From Comamonadaceae bacterium ALPHA2B (lineage in GTDB: Bacteria; Pseudomonadota; Gammaproteobacteria; Burkholderiales; Burkholderiaceae_C), in the NCBI GenBank assembly GCA_005503065.1, contig SCOE01000005.1:124001-188000 (forward strand): a stretch of 64,000 nucleotides of DNA, in the 5' to 3' direction. The notes beneath the pieces were generated by a model. The model was given only the letters and a program-made list of their open reading frames with translations, was not told the origin of the DNA and ran no database searches. Made by a program: the position numbers and the translations under genes. Below, in pieces: positions 8,373-16,270 of the stretch (within the stretch, counting starts at the first letter, position 1; every line of letters begins with the position of its first letter).

Positions 8373-9632
8373 ATGGCCGCGACCCTTCCCGCCCTGCCGA
8401 GCTCCATCGATTCACCCGACATGCGCCGCGCCGGCCGCGAGTTGCTGTCGCTCGCGCTCATCGATGCGCGCAACCACACGCTGCACCTGCTCTCGCTCTA
8501 CGAGGCCGCGCTCGCGTCCTCGGAACTCGACCCGCCGTCGCCGTGGCCGGCCGACGTGGTGCCGCCGCGCTGGCTGGCCGGCCACGTCGGCTGGTTCGCG
8601 GAATACTGGATCGGCCGCAACACGCAGCGCGCGCTGGGTGTGGACTGCCCCGCGCGGCCCACGCGCCTGGCCGCCATCGACCCCGGGGCCGACGCGGCCT
8701 GGGAACGCCCGCCGTCCGGCGAGGGGCGCGCGCTGCCCGGCATGGCCGATACCCGCGCGTACCTGCTCGAAACGCTGGAGGGCACGCTCGAACTGCTCGA
8801 GCACGCCGCCGAGACCGACGCCGGCCTGTATTTCTACCGGCTCGCGCTGTTGCACGAGGACCTGCGCGGCGAGCAACTGGTCGTGATGGCGCAGAGCCTG
8901 GGCCTGGCCATCGGTGCCGAACTCCCGCCGCCCGGCGCCACGCGGGCGCCGCTCGTCGTGCCCGGCGCGCGCTGGACGCTCGGCGCGGGCGACGCGCCGG
9001 GCCTGCACCTGGCGCAGGAGACGGGCGCGCAGTCGATGGACGTGCCCGAGTTCGAGATCGACGCCCAGCCCGTCACCTGGCAACAGTTCTGCGAGTTCGT
9101 CGACGACGGCGGCTACGACCGTGAAGCGCTCTGGTCGCCCGCCGGCTGGGCCTGGGCACAGGACGCCGGCCGGCGCGCGCCGCGGCATGTGGAGCAGATC
9201 GGCCTGAGCCACGGCGGGGGCGGCGGCTCGGTGCTGCAGCAGCGCTTCGGCGCCACCGTGCGTGCCGCCGGCGAGCAGAGCGCGATGCATCTGAGCTGGT
9301 GGGAGGCGGACGCCTGGGCCCGCTGGGCGGGCCGGCGCCTGGCCACCGAGGTGGAGTGGGAGATCGCAGCCCACGTCGCGGTGCGGCGGGGCTTTCGCTG
9401 GGGCGAGGTGCAGGAATGGACCGCCGGCACCCTGCGTCCCTGGCCCGGCCAGCGCCCCGACCCATGGAGCGCGGGCACCGACTTCGACCCCGAGCTGGCC
9501 TGGGGACAGGCGCGCGTGCTGCGGGGTGCCTCCTTCGCCGCGCGCGCCCGCATGCGCTCCCCGCGCTGGCGTGGCTTCGCGCCGCCCGCGCGTGACGACG
9601 GATTCTTCGGCTTCCGAACCTGCGCGCTTTGA
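8373..9632 (+). CDS. EgtB/SenA-like protein: DinB-type plus SUMF1 (formylglycine-generating-enzyme-like) domains
   Basis: A 419-residue protein with an N-terminal four-helix DinB-like domain (about 20-180) and a C-terminal FGE/sulfatase-modifying-factor domain (about 200-419), the layout of ergothioneine sulfoxide synthase EgtB and selenoneine synthase SenA. The first expected iron ligand is His71 (GHVGWFAEYW). The usual H-x3-H-x-E motif reads HEDLRGE here: His161 and Glu167 are kept but the second His is Arg165 (codon CGC at that site). The C-terminal end is family-like (VLRGASF, DDGFFGFR). No EgtD methyltransferase, SenB or SenC gene lies nearby, so the product is uncertain and the protein may have a changed or lost iron site. 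Confidence 0.82.
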   Translation: MAATLPALPSSIDSPDMRRAGRELLSLALIDARNHTLHLLSLYEAALASSELDPPSPWPADVVPPRWLAGHVGWFAEYWIGRNTQRALGVDCPARPTRLAAIDPGADAAWERPPSGEGRALPGMADTRAYLLETLEGTLELLEHAAETDAGLYFYRLALLHEDLRGEQLVVMAQSLGLAIGAELPPPGATRAPLVVPGARWTLGAGDAPGLHLAQETGAQSMDVPEFEIDAQPVTWQQFCEFVDDGGYDREALWSPAGWAWAQDAGRRAPRHVEQIGLSHGGGGGSVLQQRFGATVRAAGEQSAMHLSWWEADAWARWAGRRLATEVEWEIAAHVAVRRGFRWGEVQEWTAGTLRPWPGQRPDPWSAGTDFDPELAWGQARVLRGASFAARARMRSPRWRGFAPPARDDGFFGFRTCAL

Positions 9633-9639
9633 GTGCTCT

Positions 9640-9703
9640 GCTATCGAATCGATAGCTGACGGCGCAGGCGGGACGGGGGCTACAGCCCGATTTCGTTCAA
9701 ATC
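9640..9703 (+). repeat. Dispersed mini-repeat, copy a
   Basis: GCTATCGAATCGATAGC is a perfect 17-base palindrome (9640-9656). It is followed by a GCGC/GGCGGG segment, GGGCTACAGCCC, and a T-rich end. It begins 7 bases after the EgtB-like stop and reaches almost to the stop of the convergent kinase gene. Confidence 0.75.
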
Positions 9704-9720
9704 CGGTGCCCTCCCGGAAC

Positions 9721-12165
9721 TCAGGCCGCGGGCCCACGCATCAGCGCGCGGATGCGGTGTGCCAGCTGGTCGACGGCGAAGGGCTTGCCGATCATGTGCA
9801 TGCCGGGCGCAAGGAACTCGGCACGGTTGGTCGCATATTCGGCATAGCCGGTCATGAACAGCACCGGCAGGCCCTCGCGGTACTGGCGCGCGATCTCGGC
9901 CACCTGGCGGCCGTTGAGTCCCGGCAGCCCGACGTCGCTCACCAGCAGGTCGATCCGCGCCTGCGACTGCAGGATCGGCAGGGCGGCCTGCCCGTCGGCC
10001 GCTTCGAGCGCCCGGTAGCCCAGTTCGGCCAGCACCTCGCGCACCAGCAGGCGCACGCCGGGGTCGTCTTCCACCACCAGCACCACCTCGCCGTCGCCCT
10101 GCGGCAATGCGGCCACATTGCGGACGGTTGCCGGCACGGCCGCTTCTGGCGCATGGGGCAGACACAGCGTGACGGTGGTGCCTTGGCCCGGCGCGCTGTC
10201 GATCTGCACCAGCCCGCGCGACTGGCGCGCGAAGCCGTAGACCATCGACAGGCCCAGCCCCGTGCCCTGGCCGATCGGCTTGGTGGTGAAGAAGGGGTCG
10301 AAGGCGCGCGCCAGCACATCCGCCGACATGCCGGTGCCGCTGTCGGCCACCGAGATGGCGAGGTAGTCGCCCGGCGGCACGCCTTCGAAGGCACGCACCT
10401 CGGCCTCGCCCAGCTGCACGTTGGTGGTGGAGATTCGCAGCTCGCCGCCGCCGGGCATGGCGTCGCGGGCATTGATCGCAAGGTTGAGGATCGCGCTCTC
10501 GAGCTGGCTCTCGTCGCCCAGTGCGTGGCGGGCATCGGGCGCCAGCTGCACCGACAGGCGCACCTGCTCGCCGAGCGAGCGGTGCATCAGTTCTTCCATC
10601 GAGGCGATGAGCACGTTCACGTCCACCGGCTTGAGGTCCAGCGACTGCCGGCGCGAGAAGGCCAGCAGCCGCTGCACCAGCGAGGCCGCACGCTGCGCGG
10701 ACTGGGCGGCGCTGTCCATGAAGCGCCCCAGGTCGTTGGTGCGGCCGGCCGCCACGCGCCGGCGCATCACCTCGATGGCGCCGGTGATGCCCTGGAGCAT
10801 GTTGTTGAAATCATGCGCGATGCCGCCCGTGAGCTGGCCGATGGCCTCCATCTTCTGGCTGTGGCGCAGGCGCTGCTCCGATTCGCGCAGGGCGGTGACG
10901 TCCCGGCCCACCGCGTGGATCTGGCCCGAGGTGTCGGGCACGGCGGTCCAGGAGAAGGTGCGGTAGCTGCCGTCCTGGTGGCGGAAGCGGTTCTCGTAGC
11001 GCAACAGGCGCTGGCCCTGCGCGAGCTGGCCCAGGGCATGGCGCGAGGGCTCGACGTCTTCGGGGTGCAGCAACGCGAGCACGTCGGTACCCACCAGGCC
11101 ATCGTCGGACCAGCCGAGCACCTGCGTCCACGCCGGGTTGACCGACACGATCCGGCCGTCGAAGCCGACCGAGATCATCAGGTCGGCCGACAGCGACCAG
11201 ATGCGGTTGAGCTCGCGTGTGCGCTCCTGCACGCGCTGCTCCAGCGAGGCGTTGAGCTGGGCCAGGGCCAGGCGCGCCTCGTGGCGCTCGGTCACGTCCT
11301 GCACCACACCGCGCATCAGCAGCGGCTGGCCATGGGCGTCGCGCACGATCTCGGCCCGGCGCCAGATCCAGCGCAGCGCGCCGTCGTCGGCGCGGCGGAT
11401 CGGGTACTCGACATCCAGCGGCGCCGTGCCGCGGGTGCGCGATTCGCGCGTGGACACGGGGTCGCCGTCGGCGCTGTCGGTGCGCAGGCGTTGCACGGCC
11501 TCCGGCGCGTGCACCTCCTGCTCCGGCAGGCCGAACACGCGGCAGAAGCCCGGCGAGGCGGTGAGCGTGTTGCGCTGGATGTCGAGCACGAACACGCCCA
11601 CGCCGCCGGCCGCCTGGGCGAGGCGCCATTGCTCGTGCAGCTCGCGCAGGTGCTCCTCGCTGGCCGCGAGCTGGCGCGTGGCGTTCACGCGCGAGGTGGT
11701 CTCGCTCACGATGCACAGCACGCCGCCGACGCTGCCGTCGGGCTCGCGCACCGGCGAGTAGGAGATATCGAAGAACACCTCTTCCATGTGGCCGTGGCGG
11801 TTGATCTGGAAGGGCCGGTCCTTGGCCGAGACGGTCTCGCCCAGGGTGAGCACCCGCTCGAGCAACGGGTGCAGGTCGTCCCACAGCTCGGTCCAGTGTT
11901 CCTGCGCCGGCCGCCCCATCGCGGCGGGGTGCTTGGCGCCGATGGTCGGTGCGTAGGTATCGTTGTAGAAGGCGACGAACTGCGGGCCCCAGAAGAGCAC
12001 GATCTCGGCCTGCGAAGGCAGCATCAGGTCGATGGTGGTGCGCAGCGCCGCGGACCACTGCGAGGGCGGCCCCAGCGGCGTGTTGTCGCCGTCGAGGGCA
12101 CGGATGCAGGCCGCGGCCTCCCCCGGCGCGAAGGGCCAGCGGTCGGGGACGGAGGCGGCGGACAT
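9721..12165 (-). CDS. Hybrid sensor histidine kinase with three PAS-type domains and a receiver
   Basis: An 814-residue cytoplasmic sensor without membrane helices. In order: an N-terminal PAS-like module (about 20-160), a second PAS (about 165-290), a short coiled coil, a third PAS (about 325-435), HisKA with His451 in GGIAHDFNN, HATPase (GTGLGLSMVYGF), and a C-terminal receiver (about 693-814) with acceptor Asp744 in SDVGLPG. The HDFNN type of kinase with an attached receiver usually feeds a phosphorelay. No separate response regulator is next to it. ATG 12165 is chosen; the open frame upstream to 12312 runs through a repeat. The signal sensed is unknown. Confidence 0.9.
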   Translation of the reverse strand: MSAASVPDRWPFAPGEAAACIRALDGDNTPLGPPSQWSAALRTTIDLMLPSQAEIVLFWGPQFVAFYNDTYAPTIGAKHPAAMGRPAQEHWTELWDDLHPLLERVLTLGETVSAKDRPFQINRHGHMEEVFFDISYSPVREPDGSVGGVLCIVSETTSRVNATRQLAASEEHLRELHEQWRLAQAAGGVGVFVLDIQRNTLTASPGFCRVFGLPEQEVHAPEAVQRLRTDSADGDPVSTRESRTRGTAPLDVEYPIRRADDGALRWIWRRAEIVRDAHGQPLLMRGVVQDVTERHEARLALAQLNASLEQRVQERTRELNRIWSLSADLMISVGFDGRIVSVNPAWTQVLGWSDDGLVGTDVLALLHPEDVEPSRHALGQLAQGQRLLRYENRFRHQDGSYRTFSWTAVPDTSGQIHAVGRDVTALRESEQRLRHSQKMEAIGQLTGGIAHDFNNMLQGITGAIEVMRRRVAAGRTNDLGRFMDSAAQSAQRAASLVQRLLAFSRRQSLDLKPVDVNVLIASMEELMHRSLGEQVRLSVQLAPDARHALGDESQLESAILNLAINARDAMPGGGELRISTTNVQLGEAEVRAFEGVPPGDYLAISVADSGTGMSADVLARAFDPFFTTKPIGQGTGLGLSMVYGFARQSRGLVQIDSAPGQGTTVTLCLPHAPEAAVPATVRNVAALPQGDGEVVLVVEDDPGVRLLVREVLAELGYRALEAADGQAALPILQSQARIDLLVSDVGLPGLNGRQVAEIARQYREGLPVLFMTGYAEYATNRAEFLAPGMHMIGKPFAVDQLAHRIRALMRGPAA

Positions 12166-12277
12166 GGCGGGCGAGGGTGGTCGTGGAGGCAGCGGCGCGC
12201 GAAGGTCGCGGCGGATTATGGGCAGCACGCCCGCGACCGGCGTGTCAGCGGAGCCCGCAATCGCCGTGGCGCTGCCT

Positions 12278-12338
12278 GCTATCGAAAAAATAGCGTCGTG
12301 CGTCCGCTGCATGGGCGCTGCAGCAATCTTTTTCCTGG
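12278..12338 (+). repeat. Dispersed mini-repeat, copy b
   Basis: GCTATCGAAAAAATAGC (12278-12294) is followed by a GCGC/GGGCGC segment and a T-rich end (CTTTTTCC). It lies in the divergent gap between the kinase and the NTF2-like gene, so it is transcribed in one of the two leaders. Confidence 0.7.
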
Positions 12339-12357
12339 ATCGAGGCGCGTGCCGGGT

Positions 12358-12376
12358 GATGACCTGTCAGGTCATC
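12358..12376. promoter_or_regulatory. Perfect 19-bp palindrome, candidate operator
   Basis: GATGACCTG, a central T, then CAGGTCATC form an uninterrupted inverted repeat, with imperfect pairing extending into GCCGG and CCGGC outside. It sits in the divergent region about 75 bases before the NTF2-like start and about 190 bases before the kinase start. The shape fits a dimeric repressor or activator site. The cognate regulator is not in the immediate neighbourhood. Confidence 0.55.
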
Positions 12377-12450
12377 GACCGGCGACGCCCGCGCGGCGAG
12401 CATTCCCTCACCCCGCCGCGTGCGGCCCATCCCCTCCTCAGGAGATCGCC

Positions 12451-12828
12451 TTGAATACCGCCCCCCTTCCCGCCGACGCCCTGGCCCGCGACTACATCGC
12501 GCTGTGGAACGAGACCGACGCCGACCGGCGCGCCGAGCTGCTGCGCGCCGGCTGGTGCGAGGACGCCCGCTACGTCGACCCGCTCATGCAGGGCAGCGGC
12601 CACGGGCCGATCAGTGCCTTGGTCGGCGCCGTGCACCAGCGCTACCCGGGCTTCCGCTTCGCGCTGCTGGGTCGGCCCGATGCGCATGGCGAGCACCTGC
12701 GCTTCTCGTGGACGCTCGGCCCGGCCGGCGCCGAAGACCTGATCCAGGGCACCGACTTCGTCGAGCTCGCGGGCGGCAAGCTGGCCCGCGTGACCGGCTT
12801 CCTCGACAGGGTGCCGGTCGGCGCCTGA
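12451..12828 (+). CDS. NTF2/SnoaL-like protein of unknown function
   Basis: A 125-residue cone-shaped-fold protein of the SnoaL/NTF2 superfamily. Recognisable parts are the N-terminal helix (DYIALWNETDADRRAELL), the CEDARYVDPLM loop, and the closing strand segment (GTDFVELAGGKLARVTGFLD). The start is TTG at 12451, supported by AGGAG eight bases before. Family members range from small isomerases and hydrolases to ligand-binding proteins, and no catalytic set can be assigned here. It converges on modC. Its upstream region carries the 19-bp palindrome. Confidence 0.75.
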   Translation: MNTAPLPADALARDYIALWNETDADRRAELLRAGWCEDARYVDPLMQGSGHGPISALVGAVHQRYPGFRFALLGRPDAHGEHLRFSWTLGPAGAEDLIQGTDFVELAGGKLARVTGFLDRVPVGA

Positions 12829-12836
12829 AGGCCCGT

Positions 12837-13499
12837 TCAGCCGGCCACGACGCGGCCGCCATCGAGCCGCACGGCCGACTGGGCGAGCGCTTCGACGTCC
12901 TGCGGGTCGTGCGTGACCAGAAGGGTCGGCACCTGCACGCGCGCCAGCATCTGCGCCAGCTCCGCGCGCAGTCGGATGCGCAGCTCGGTGTCCAGGGCCG
13001 ACAGCGGCTCGTCCAGCAGCAGAAGGCGTGGCGCGGTTGCCAGCGCACGCGCCAGCGCCACGCGCTGGCGCTGGCCGCCCGACAGATGGCGCGGGTAGGC
13101 GCGGTGCAGCGACTCGATGTCGAATTGCGTCATGAGCGCCTCGACCCGCTCCATCGCCTCGGGCGCCGGCGCGCGCCCCAGCCGCCGCACGCCGAAGCAC
13201 AGGTTCTGGTGCACCGTGAGGTGCGGGAACAGCGCGTAGTCCTGGAACACGAAACCCACGCCGCGTTCGCGTGCGGGCCGGTCGATGCCTTGCGTGCTGT
13301 CGAGCAGGGTCTGCCCATCGACGCGCACGTGGCCCTCCACGCCCGGCAGCAGGCCGGCGATGGCCTGCAGCACGGTCGACTTGCCCGAGCCCGAGGCACC
13401 CAGCAGCGCCGTGCGGTGCGCGCCGGAGCGGAACGCGGCGTCGACCCTGAAGCTGCGCTCGGACGACTGCAGCGTGAGGCGGATGTGGATGTCGAGCAT
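12837..13499 (-). CDS. modC: Molybdate ABC transporter ATP-binding protein, lacking the C-terminal MOP/TOBE domain
   Basis: A 220-residue ABC ATPase powering molybdate uptake. Walker A (GASGSGKS), the Q-loop (FVFQDYALFPHL), signature LSGGQRQRVALARAL and Walker B (LLLLDEPLSALD) are intact. Most ModC proteins are about 350 residues and end in a molybdate-binding TOBE domain. This one stops right after the nucleotide-binding domain, so inhibition by cytoplasmic molybdate is probably absent. Identity as ModC rests mainly on its place: it starts 2 bases after the modB stop in modABC. Confidence 0.88.
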   Translation of the reverse strand: MLDIHIRLTLQSSERSFRVDAAFRSGAHRTALLGASGSGKSTVLQAIAGLLPGVEGHVRVDGQTLLDSTQGIDRPARERGVGFVFQDYALFPHLTVHQNLCFGVRRLGRAPAPEAMERVEALMTQFDIESLHRAYPRHLSGGQRQRVALARALATAPRLLLLDEPLSALDTELRIRLRAELAQMLARVQVPTLLVTHDPQDVEALAQSAVRLDGGRVVAG

Positions 13500-13501
13500 G
13501 C

Positions 13502-14155
13502 TCAATGCCTGGCCTGCAACAGCCGGTTGGCCAGGACCAGCAGCACGATGCACACGGCCGAGATCACCAGCGTGAGCGTCAACGCCAGCCGGTCGTCGCC
13601 CGCCTGCACGGCCGCGTAGACCGCGACCGACAGCGTCTGCGTGCGGCCGGGCAGGTTGCCCGCGATCATCAGCGTGGCACCGAACTCGCCCATCGCCCGC
13701 GCGAAGGTCAGCGCCAGCCCGGCACCGATGCCGCGCAGCGCCAGCGGCAGCGAGATGCGCCAGAACACCTCCCACTCGCCTGCGCCCAGCGTGCGCGCGG
13801 CCTGCGCGAAGCGGCCGTCCGTCTCCTCGAAGGCGGCGCGCGCGGCCTTGTAGATCAATGGCAGCGACACCACCGCGGCCGCCAGCACCGCACCCTGCCA
13901 GGTGAAGAGCAGGGTGATGCCGAACCACCGCTCCAGCCATTGGCCGAGGACGCCGTTGCGGCCCACCAGCACGATGAGGTAGTAGCCCAGCACCGTGGGC
14001 GGCAGCACCATCGGCAGCACCAGCACCGCATCGGCGACGGCATGCCCGGGAAAGCGCCTGTGTGCCATCCACCAGCCCAGGGCGATGCCCGCGGCACCGG
14101 CGAAGAGCGTGGCGAGCAGGGCGACCTTCAGGGTCAGCCAGAGGGGGGTGAACAC
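13502..14155 (-). CDS. modB: Molybdate ABC transporter permease
   Basis: A 217-residue inner-membrane permease with five to six helices. The cytoplasmic coupling loop carries the ABC-permease EAA signature with AARTLGAGEWEVFWRISLPL, and ARAMGEFGATLMIAGN is the characteristic ModB/CysT segment. The N-terminus PLWLTLKVALLATL matches ModB. It lies between modA (27 bases upstream) and modC. Confidence 0.95.
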   Translation of the reverse strand: MFTPLWLTLKVALLATLFAGAAGIALGWWMAHRRFPGHAVADAVLVLPMVLPPTVLGYYLIVLVGRNGVLGQWLERWFGITLLFTWQGAVLAAAVVSLPLIYKAARAAFEETDGRFAQAARTLGAGEWEVFWRISLPLALRGIGAGLALTFARAMGEFGATLMIAGNLPGRTQTLSVAVYAAVQAGDDRLALTLTLVISAVCIVLLVLANRLLQARH

Positions 14156-14182
14156 GTGCGCCGGGCAGTGGAGGCGCCCGGA

Positions 14183-14944
14183 TCAGGGCCTGGAAAAGCC
14201 GAAGCTGCCCAGGATCTGCTGGCCCTGTGGCCCCCTCACGAAGGCGATGAAGGACTGCGCGGCGGCCCGCTGCCGGCTGGCCGCCAGCTGCGCGATGGGA
14301 TAGGTCACGGGCGAGGTGGTCGGCACCACCAGTGCCACCCGCGTCCCGTCCTTTTTCACCAGGGCGTCGGTGCGGTAGACGAAGCCGGCGTCGACCTCGC
14401 CGCGCGTCACGTAGTCGAGCACCTGGCGCACGCTCTCGCCGTAGATCCATTTGGGCTGCAGCGCCGCCGCGAGGCCGGCCTGTTCGATCACGTCCATGGT
14501 GTAGCGGCCCACGGGCACCGAGGCCGGCGTGCCGGCGGCGATGCGCTTGTAGTCAGGGCCGGTCAGGTCGCCAAGCGCCTTCGGCACGAGCGCCGATTTC
14601 GATGGAACGACGAGCACCAGTTCGTTCTTCACGAAGTCGGCGCGCGAGCCGGGGGCGATGAGCTTGGCGGCGGCTGCCTTGTCCATCGTGGGCTGGTCGG
14701 CCGAGGCGAAGACGTCCACCGGCGCGCCCTGCTGCATCTGCGCCAGCAGCGCGCCCGACGCGGCGAAGTTGAACGTGGCCTTGTGCCCGGGGTTGGCCTT
14801 CTCCCAGGCCTGGCCGATGGCCTGGAAGGCGTTCGTCAGGCTGGCGGCTGCCGACACCACGATCTCCTGCGCCCACAGTGCGGGGCTGGCCGCGGCGAGG
14901 GCCAGCACCAGCACGGGAGTGCGAAACCAACGGCGTGTCTGCAT
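14183..14944 (-). CDS. modA: Periplasmic molybdate-binding protein
   Basis: A 253-residue secreted receptor that hands molybdate or tungstate to ModBC. A signal peptide (positively charged start, hydrophobic core, cut near ALWAQE) is followed by the family start VVSAAASLTNAFQAIG, which supplies oxyanion-binding serines, and FNFAASGALLAQMQQGAPVDVFASAD. ATG 14944 is chosen: GAGG sits six bases before it, whereas the adjacent ATG 14950 leaves no spacing. An operator-like palindrome at 14956-14978 lies just upstream, so expression is probably repressed by ModE when molybdate is plentiful. Confidence 0.95.
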   Translation of the reverse strand: MQTRRWFRTPVLVLALAAASPALWAQEIVVSAAASLTNAFQAIGQAWEKANPGHKATFNFAASGALLAQMQQGAPVDVFASADQPTMDKAAAAKLIAPGSRADFVKNELVLVVPSKSALVPKALGDLTGPDYKRIAAGTPASVPVGRYTMDVIEQAGLAAALQPKWIYGESVRQVLDYVTRGEVDAGFVYRTDALVKKDGTRVALVVPTTSPVTYPIAQLAASRQRAAAQSFIAFVRGPQGQQILGSFGFSRP

Positions 14945-14955
14945 GTCCATCCTCT

Positions 14956-14978
14956 CGCTATTCAAAAATGGAATAGCG
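14956..14978. promoter_or_regulatory. Candidate ModE operator 1, before modA
   Basis: An imperfect 23-base palindrome with CGCTATT and AATAGCG arms around CAAAAATGG, 11 bases before the modA start. It matches 20 of 23 positions of the site before modE. Confidence 0.65.
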
Positions 14979-15053
14979 AAATCATAGCGGCGGATCGTCG
15001 GGGGGCGCGGCAAAACCTAGTCCGTCAGGGCACCCGGTGTCCGCCTTCGAGCG

Positions 15054-15076
15054 CGTCATTCAACAATGGAACAGCG
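15054..15076. promoter_or_regulatory. Candidate ModE operator 2, before modE
   Basis: CGTCATT and AACAGCG arms around CAACAATGG; 20 of 23 bases agree with the site before modA. It ends 28 bases before the chosen modE start. Two near-copies in one divergent region suggest control of uptake and autoregulation by ModE. Confidence 0.65.
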
Positions 15077-15104
15077 CCAGTGTGCCCCGCAGCACAATGC
15101 GGCC

Positions 15105-15884
15105 ATGACTGAACCCGCATCCCGCCGCAGGCCGCCGCCGGGCTTCATGGACGCGCTGGGCCACAAGGCGGCCGACAAGCGCATCGACATCCTGCGCGCC
15201 ATCGGCCGCAGCGGCAGCATCTCGCAGGCCGCGCGCGACGCTGGCGTCAGCTACAAGGCAGCGTGGCAGGCGGTGGCCACCCTGACCAACTTGGCCGGCG
15301 TCCCGCTGGTCGACAAGGCGGTGGGCGGCGCGGGCGGCGGCGGCGCGGTGCTCACGGCCGAGGGCGTGCGCCTGCTGACCATGGCCGACGAACTGCTTGC
15401 GGCGCGCAGCACGCTGTGGCCTGCACCGGGTGCCGGCGCGGCGGTGGCCGGCCTGGCCATCCGCACCAGCATGCGCAACCAGTGGCCGGTGCGGATCGAG
15501 GCGCTGGAAGGTGCCGGGCCCACGTTGCACGTTTCGCTGGCGCTGGGTGGGGCAGCGCAGCACCTGCAGGCACGCATCACGCGCGAGAGCGCGGAACTGC
15601 TCGGCCTGGCGCCGGGCATGCAGGCGCTGGCGCTGTGCAAGGCGACGGCGGTGCGGGTCGAGGCGGCCGGCCGGCCGGCGGCTGCGCGGGCCGGGCCGAA
15701 CCGGGTGGATGGCGTGGTGTCGGAGGTGGTCCGCGGCCCCGAGGGCGACGAGGTGGCGCTTCAACTGGACGGCACGGCCATCGAACTCGTCGGCTTCTCG
15801 CCGGCGCGCAGCGCACTGCGGCGCCGGCAACGTGCAACGGCCATCGTCGATCCGGCGGCGCTGGTGCTGGCGCTGCCGGGCTGA
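15105..15884 (+). CDS. modE: Molybdate-responsive transcriptional regulator ModE
   Basis: A 259-residue regulator: an N-terminal winged helix-turn-helix (about 15-110, with RIDILRAIGRSGSISQAARD and GVSYKAAWQAV) and two C-terminal MOP/TOBE-like segments (about 120-255) that bind molybdate between dimer subunits. With molybdate bound, ModE usually represses modABC and can activate molybdoenzyme genes. ATG 15105 is preferred: the in-frame ATG at 15066 lies inside the operator-like repeat. It is divergent from modA. Confidence 0.92.
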   Translation: MTEPASRRRPPPGFMDALGHKAADKRIDILRAIGRSGSISQAARDAGVSYKAAWQAVATLTNLAGVPLVDKAVGGAGGGGAVLTAEGVRLLTMADELLAARSTLWPAPGAGAAVAGLAIRTSMRNQWPVRIEALEGAGPTLHVSLALGGAAQHLQARITRESAELLGLAPGMQALALCKATAVRVEAAGRPAAARAGPNRVDGVVSEVVRGPEGDEVALQLDGTAIELVGFSPARSALRRRQRATAIVDPAALVLALPG

Positions 15885-15908
15885 AGAACGCTGTTCAGCC
15901 CGGTGGGT

Positions 15909-16229
15909 TCAGGCCAGTTGCGCCATCGCCTCGCGCACGGCGCCGGCATTGGCTGGCCGCACGACGCGGGCCACCTCCAGCCCATCGCGCAGGAAGACCA
16001 GCGTGGGCCAGAGCTTGACGCCGAAGCTGCGGCCCAGGGGACGGCCGCTGCCGTCCTCGATCTTCAGGTGCCGCAGGCCGGCAGGGGCATCGGCGAGTGC
16101 CTCGGCGATGGCGGGCTGTGCGCCCTTGCAGATGCCGCACCAGTTGGTGCCGAATTCGATCACGGCGAGGCCGCGCAGGGCGTCCACCTCGGCGCGGGTG
16201 GCCTGTTCGGGTTCGTAGGGCTGGGTCAT
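15909..16229 (-). CDS. Thioredoxin-family protein
   Basis: A 106-residue thioredoxin fold with an active site WCGICK (CxxC) in place of the classic WCGPC, and the cis-proline region [11 protein letters not shown]. It has no signal peptide, so it acts in the cytoplasm, probably as a disulfide reductase. It ends near modE and runs convergent to it. The next leftward gene upstream is the GAF-Fis regulator, 41 bases away, so the two may share a transcript. Confidence 0.85.
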   Translation of the reverse strand: MTQPYEPEQATRAEVDALRGLAVIEFGTNWCGICKGAQPAIAEALADAPAGLRHLKIEDGSGRPLGRSFGVKLWPTLVFLRDGLEVARVVRPANAGAVREAMAQLA

Positions 16230-16270
16230 CGGGTCATTGTGGTCCGCTGCCGCCCTGGACGCGGCGGCGC

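Noticed and set aside
8373-9632. A selenoneine (sen) or ergothioneine cluster.
   Set aside because: No SenB-type glycosyltransferase, SenC/SelD-like or EgtD methyltransferase is encoded beside the EgtB-like gene.
9690-9712. GTTCAAATCC resembling a tRNA T-loop.
   Set aside because: No acceptor, D or anticodon arms are present; the sequence belongs to repeat copy a.
15066-15104. ATG 15066 as the modE start.
   Set aside because: It is within the operator-like palindrome and would add 13 unconserved residues.
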